From positions 108,048 through 172,047 of the forward strand of contig NZ_JALOBS010000008.1 of assembly GCF_023228165.1 (NCBI RefSeq): DNA of 64,000 nucleotides, in the 5' to 3' direction. This DNA comes from Methylomonas sp. (GTDB lineage Bacteria > Pseudomonadota > Gammaproteobacteria > Methylococcales > Methylomonadaceae). The translations under genes were made by a program, and so were the position numbers. The notes beneath the pieces were generated by a model, which saw nothing but the letters and a program-made list of their open reading frames with translations, was not told where the DNA came from and did not search any database. The stretch's first letter is position 1. Each line of letters opens with the position of its first letter. Shown in pieces: positions 62,001 through 64,000 of this stretch.

Positions 62001-62134
62001 AATTCAGTGCGCTGAAAATCATCGAAGTCTGGTAATTCATATAAAGCGGCTTTCTCGGTTTCTGATAAAACAGTTATGCGTTTACTTTTATCAGAGCGCC
62101 TTGGCGGGATGTGGGCATCTTCAAAGTTTTCCAT
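59063..62134 (-). CDS. tnpA: Tn3-family transposase TnpA
   Basis: The 1,023-residue protein has the N-terminal DUF4158-type region (ITVLSETEKAALYELPDFDD) and the long Tn3 catalytic domain at the C-terminus, with the conserved Tn3 text TAITGDMHSINKANFAILHWFG, QIERDVHRSQNRIEAYHQLRS and QCGRLIANVVIAYNSIILS. It performs replicative transposition through cointegrates, which TnpR resolves. The frame is intact, so the element may be active. ATG 62134 is preferred over TTG 62158. It is divergent from tnpR. Confidence 0.95.
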   Translation of the reverse strand: MENFEDAHIPPRRSDKSKRITVLSETEKAALYELPDFDDFQRTEFFEMTEKEHAIVFGRNGLRAQVYCLLQIGYFKAKHSFFQFTLQDVPREDITFVMERYFQGMALAERPLPSKEYYLQRNEIVDLLGYRLWLESDVTSLLDKATELARQDATPTFILTELIVFLNNQKIVRPGYTTLQTIIGDALTSERNRLEQLIDEIVDESARTELKKLLVREDTLSGLAAIKQDTKNFSYQMMVVERQKRATLEPLHQIAKTLLPKLEISQQNKNYYASLANFYSIYDLRRLKPGQTYLYLLCYAWQRYRQLSDNLVSSFCYQLKKLEEETKSESKQLFNQSLSSKQQESPQVGRLILLYVDEAIDDATLFGTVRDQAFNIMPKDSLITAGQRLCEKSPSQMAFRWEAVDKVAARCKKNLRPLAMATDFSSTDPQNPWLMALNWMKTVFSRQQTLAQRPVSEIPADTIPNRLRPHLLILDEEGNATGIRGDRYEFWIYRQIRKRFDINELYLNDSVVNRRFSDDLVSMEQQADVLKKLDIPWLRQPLVESIDALYAELGQQWKPFDRELRQGKLKHLEYDAARKHLTWRKKPKVNKDEALKVGFYAKLQAHGIADIFRFVNDQCQFLSALTPLQPRYAKKVADGDSLMAVIIAQALNHGNLSMAEISDIPYHVLDATYQQYLRLSTLKASNDRISNFIAELSIFPYYSFGLEQLYGSVDGQHLEMGTPTLKARHSKKHFRRGKGVAAYTLLANHIALQTELIGSHEHESNFLFDICYNNTSNIMPTAITGDMHSINKANFAILHWFGMKQMPRFVSLQNQLKHLYCAGDIANYHKFLIKPAGQINRSVIESDQAHIDQIIATLGLKEMTQSTLIRKLCALPAQNRTRKAIFEFDKLVRSIYTLKYLRDPQIERDVHRSQNRIEAYHQLRSYTSQVSGKKQLIGRTDLEAAITNQCGRLIANVVIAYNSIILSLLVDKYKAAGNEKVIAQLQKISPVAWQHIHFLGHYDFKNNHNPINFEAMLADIKFD

Positions 62135-62158
62135 ACTATGATTTTTAAAATAATGCAA

Positions 62159-62354
62159 GACAAGTTATTTCAGAAGATGAGCGCACAAGATAGTTAAAGT
62201 TTGCCGTGCTACTAAAAATCTTCCCTGTTTGGTCTATCAATAGACCTTGGCCTAGCGATAGAGTCGGCAGCTGCTATAAAAGCCTACCAATAGATACGAT
62301 TTAGACTTATGATAGACACACTATCACAATATCTTAAATCCTAGTGAGCGAAAA
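62159..62354. other. Candidate res (resolution) site
   Basis: Between divergent tnpA and tnpR are several related palindromic motifs: GGTCTATCAATAGACC at 62231-62246, TGATAG-ACACA-CTATCA at 62310-62326, and further ATAG-containing half-sites between them (GCGATAGAG, CCAATAGAT). This fits a multi-subsite res where TnpR binds as dimers. The tnpA and tnpR promoters should overlap it. Confidence 0.6.
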
Positions 62355-62924
62355 ATGATCATCGGCTATGCCAGAACCTCAACGCTCGATCAAATAGCTG
62401 GTCTTGAAGCACAATTGCGGGAACTCGAAGCCGCCCAGTGCAAAAAAATCTTTCAGGAGCAAGTGTCCTCCGTTGCCGTCCGCGCACAACTTGAAGCCGC
62501 ATTGGAATTCGCCCGAGAGGGTGATGTGCTGGTGGCCACCAAACTCGACCAGCTGGCCCGATCCGTTGCCGACCTCATGGCGATTATCAAAACGTTGGAA
62601 CAAAAAGCGGTCGGCTTAAGGATTTTGAATCTGGGCATGGACACCCAGACCCCGACCGGAAAACTGATGCTGACCGTCTTGGGTGGTGTTGCACAATTCG
62701 AGCGGGAAATGATGCTGGAGCGGCAACGGGAAGGCGTTGCTAAAGCCAAAGCGGCCGGTAAATATAAAGGCCGAACACCGCTGTCAGCTGAAGTACGTCA
62801 AGAAGTCGTCAAGCTTGCCGCAAGCGGCATGGTGAAAACCAACATTGCCCAACAGTTGAACATCGGGGCGGCCAGCGTTTATCGAATCCTGGCCGCTCTC
62901 AAAAAAGCATCGCCTGACGGATAA
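62355..62924 (+). CDS. tnpR: Serine recombinase (resolvase) TnpR
   Basis: A 189-residue serine resolvase. The catalytic N-terminus IIGYARTSTLDQ carries the nucleophilic Ser, and LVATKLDQLARS and LGGVAQFEREMMLERQREG give the conserved Arg-rich active site and dimer helix E. A C-terminal helix-turn-helix (VVKLAASGMVKTNIAQQLNI, ASVYRIL) binds res. It resolves cointegrates formed by TnpA. The frame is intact. Confidence 0.95.
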   Translation: MIIGYARTSTLDQIAGLEAQLRELEAAQCKKIFQEQVSSVAVRAQLEAALEFAREGDVLVATKLDQLARSVADLMAIIKTLEQKAVGLRILNLGMDTQTPTGKLMLTVLGGVAQFEREMMLERQREGVAKAKAAGKYKGRTPLSAEVRQEVVKLAASGMVKTNIAQQLNIGAASVYRILAALKKASPDG

Positions 62925-62996
62925 TTGATGGAGCGGTGTAACACCGCTGCCACTTCCTGCACAAATCACCCCGCAACTTGTAGCCATTCATGATGC

Positions 62997-63608
62997 TCAG
63001 TTCCGCAGCAACCCCCGCTGTAATTGAATACACAACCAAGCTGCCGCGATCGCTAGCAACCAACGGCCGCCCAGTTCACAAAACACCATCCAGTCCACGA
63101 ACCAAGGTACCGCTCGGGGATTACTGCCCGATTCGGCAATGTCTTGAAACGATATTTCCAATTTGCCTAATAGCTGTGCCGGCAATGTCGCCATGATCAC
63201 CAACGCCGCCGAGAGCAAACCCAAACCGAGTAACCATAACCGTTGCCGCCAGTGCTGTACCGGCCAAACCAGCAACATCGATCCTTCAATGACCAATGGC
63301 ACGAAGCTATGCAGCAAATGGGCGGACGATTTCAATTCGGTTGGAGGTGGAATGAAATGGTCGGCATTCAGATAAATCGGCCTCAAGGCTAAAACCGATA
63401 ATTCAATCGATGCATCCAATTGGGATTGCACCGATTTGACCACGTGCAAACTGGGCGATAAATCCGGCGCCATTGAAATCATGACGGCCTTCAGCAACGG
63501 GAACAGGCCTGTTATCAGCCTTTCTCCAAAATACAAAACCAAGCCGGACAACACCAGCCAAGCCAGCAGGCCTTTCAGGGTCAGGAAAAGCAATTCACGC
63601 CGGTTCAT
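62997..63608 (-). CDS. Exosortase-associated integral membrane protein
   Basis: The product (about 203 residues from ATG 63608) has an N-terminal helix (LLAWLVLSGLVLYFG), two helices in the middle (FVPLVIEGSMLLVWPVQ and LLGLGLLSAALVIMA) and a C-terminal one. It resembles membrane proteins encoded directly behind exosortase H genes. The start overlaps the exosortase stop by 14 bases, so expression is coupled. It may assist substrate handling by the sortase. Longer starts (63644) exist but lack a ribosome site. Confidence 0.65.
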   Translation of the reverse strand: MNRRELLFLTLKGLLAWLVLSGLVLYFGERLITGLFPLLKAVMISMAPDLSPSLHVVKSVQSQLDASIELSVLALRPIYLNADHFIPPPTELKSSAHLLHSFVPLVIEGSMLLVWPVQHWRQRLWLLGLGLLSAALVIMATLPAQLLGKLEISFQDIAESGSNPRAVPWFVDWMVFCELGGRWLLAIAAAWLCIQLQRGLLRN

Positions 63609-64000
63609 GGATTGGATGCGCCGAACCGAACGCCCACCAGGCAAAATAACAGCATCCCAGCACCACCATCAATGTCGGCGCCACATAAGTGTGAATCAAT
63701 TGGAACCAGCCCGGTTGGTAAGCAATGACGAAATACAGCACGCAGATACGCAGCAGATTGAGAAAGTAGATCAAGCCGATGCCCAGCAGCAGACCCAGCA
63801 CCTTCCGGTTCAATCCGGATGGAAAAACCAGCACGGCGGATACCACCAAAAACAACACACCGGCACCGTCGCAGCCGCGCACGATTTCCAGATCGGCCTT
63901 GGCGGAAAGCAGATGATTCTGCTTGGCCAATACCTGTTCCAACGGTACCAGCCAGTTGACCAGATCGGCGCAAACCGCCACCACGCCGTGATAGTAAATA
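63595..64000 (-). CDS. Exosortase/archaeosortase-family protein, partial
   Basis: The open frame runs to the window edge without a stop, so the N-terminus is missing. Visible family features are catalytic Cys in the RGCDGAGVLFLVVSAVLVFP segment, Arg in IYFLNLLRICVLYFV, and His in FQLIHTYVAPTLMVVL, the Cys-Arg-His triad of exosortases. The short four- to five-helix form and associated membrane gene suggest the XrtH subgroup. It would cut C-terminal sorting tags (PEP-CTERM type) of exported proteins; no tagged substrate is seen here. Confidence 0.75.
   Translation of the reverse strand, partial: IYYHGVVAVCADLVNWLVPLEQVLAKQNHLLSAKADLEIVRGCDGAGVLFLVVSAVLVFPSGLNRKVLGLLLGIGLIYFLNLLRICVLYFVIAYQPGWFQLIHTYVAPTLMVVLGCCYFAWWAFGSAHPIHEPA

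Larger units (their letters stand above)
59009..64000. mobile_element. Tn3-family transposon, left part
   Basis: The unit consists of a full tnpA (minus), a res-type intergenic region and a divergent tnpR serine recombinase, the Tn3 layout. The left end candidate is at 59009. The right end is not visible: either it lies beyond the window, in which case the exosortase-type genes at 62997-64000 are cargo, or the element is truncated after tnpR. The extent to the right edge is inference. Confidence 0.6.

Overview
The window looks like a chromosomal segment of a gammaproteobacterium, possibly a methanotroph of the Methylomonas/Methylobacter type. That genus guess rests only on protein flavour: no pmo or mxa genes are present. 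Firm support for Gammaproteobacteria is the gene order hrcA-grpE-dnaK-dnaJ-dapB-carA-carB-greA, divergent yhbY, then rlmE-ftsH-glmM-tpiA-secG-tRNA-Leu(GAG), and the prfB-lysS pair. All of these blocks are transcribed on the minus strand except yhbY.

Layout. 1-4.4 kb: a half-length PhoU-domain protein, a GNAT-nitrilase fusion whose nitrilase nucleophile is Ser instead of Cys, a PhoA-type alkaline phosphatase and a lipoprotein. 4.4-9 kb: small exported proteins, two of them with c-type heme motifs and one DUF2202, next to an OmpR/EnvZ-like two-component pair with a perfect palindrome in front of it. 9-18 kb: a GNAT protein, a redoxin-membrane fusion, a second FtsH-like protease, a flavin reductase, a DUF2818 protein, lysS, prfB (without the usual programmed frameshift), lgt and an Slp lipoprotein. 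18.6-20.3 kb: two tandem, decayed vapBC-type toxin-antitoxin modules with small palindromic repeats. 20.3-27.6 kb: an accessory block downstream of the tRNA-Leu 3' end. It holds a 1,099-residue AT-rich protein with an N-terminal PD-(D/E)XK-like nuclease (candidate anti-phage protein), a nuclease-like protein, and a HelD-type helicase with an inserted nuclease-like domain and zinc fingers.

27.7-44.4 kb is the conserved housekeeping core: tRNA, protein export, sugar phosphate and peptidoglycan precursor synthesis, proteolysis, rRNA modification, pyrimidine/arginine and lysine precursors, and heat shock. A clear CIRCE operator overlaps a sigma-70-type promoter before hrcA. 44.6-52.2 kb is accessory: a class V aminotransferase, a GC-rich cassette (CadC-like winged-helix/TPR regulator convergent with a four-gene oxidoreductase/cupin/CMD operon), and remnants of IS3-type, IS5-type and WD40 genes.

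52.7-56 kb carries the most unusual pair: a lipoxygenase and a cyclooxygenase-like heme dioxygenase in one apparent operon. They look like a bacterial oxylipin pathway, and the second enzyme has lost the canonical distal histidine. 56.8-58.7 kb holds a membrane-anchored retropepsin-like protease, a small zinc-ribbon protein and a LysM/HExxH metalloprotease-like protein without a signal peptide. 59-62.9 kb is a Tn3-family transposon core (tnpA, res, tnpR). It is followed by an exosortase-type pair that runs off the right edge.

Start codons were moved from the longest ORF where a Shine-Dalgarno sequence or family alignment supported a shorter form. No similarity search was run. Family names rest on recognised motifs and gene context.
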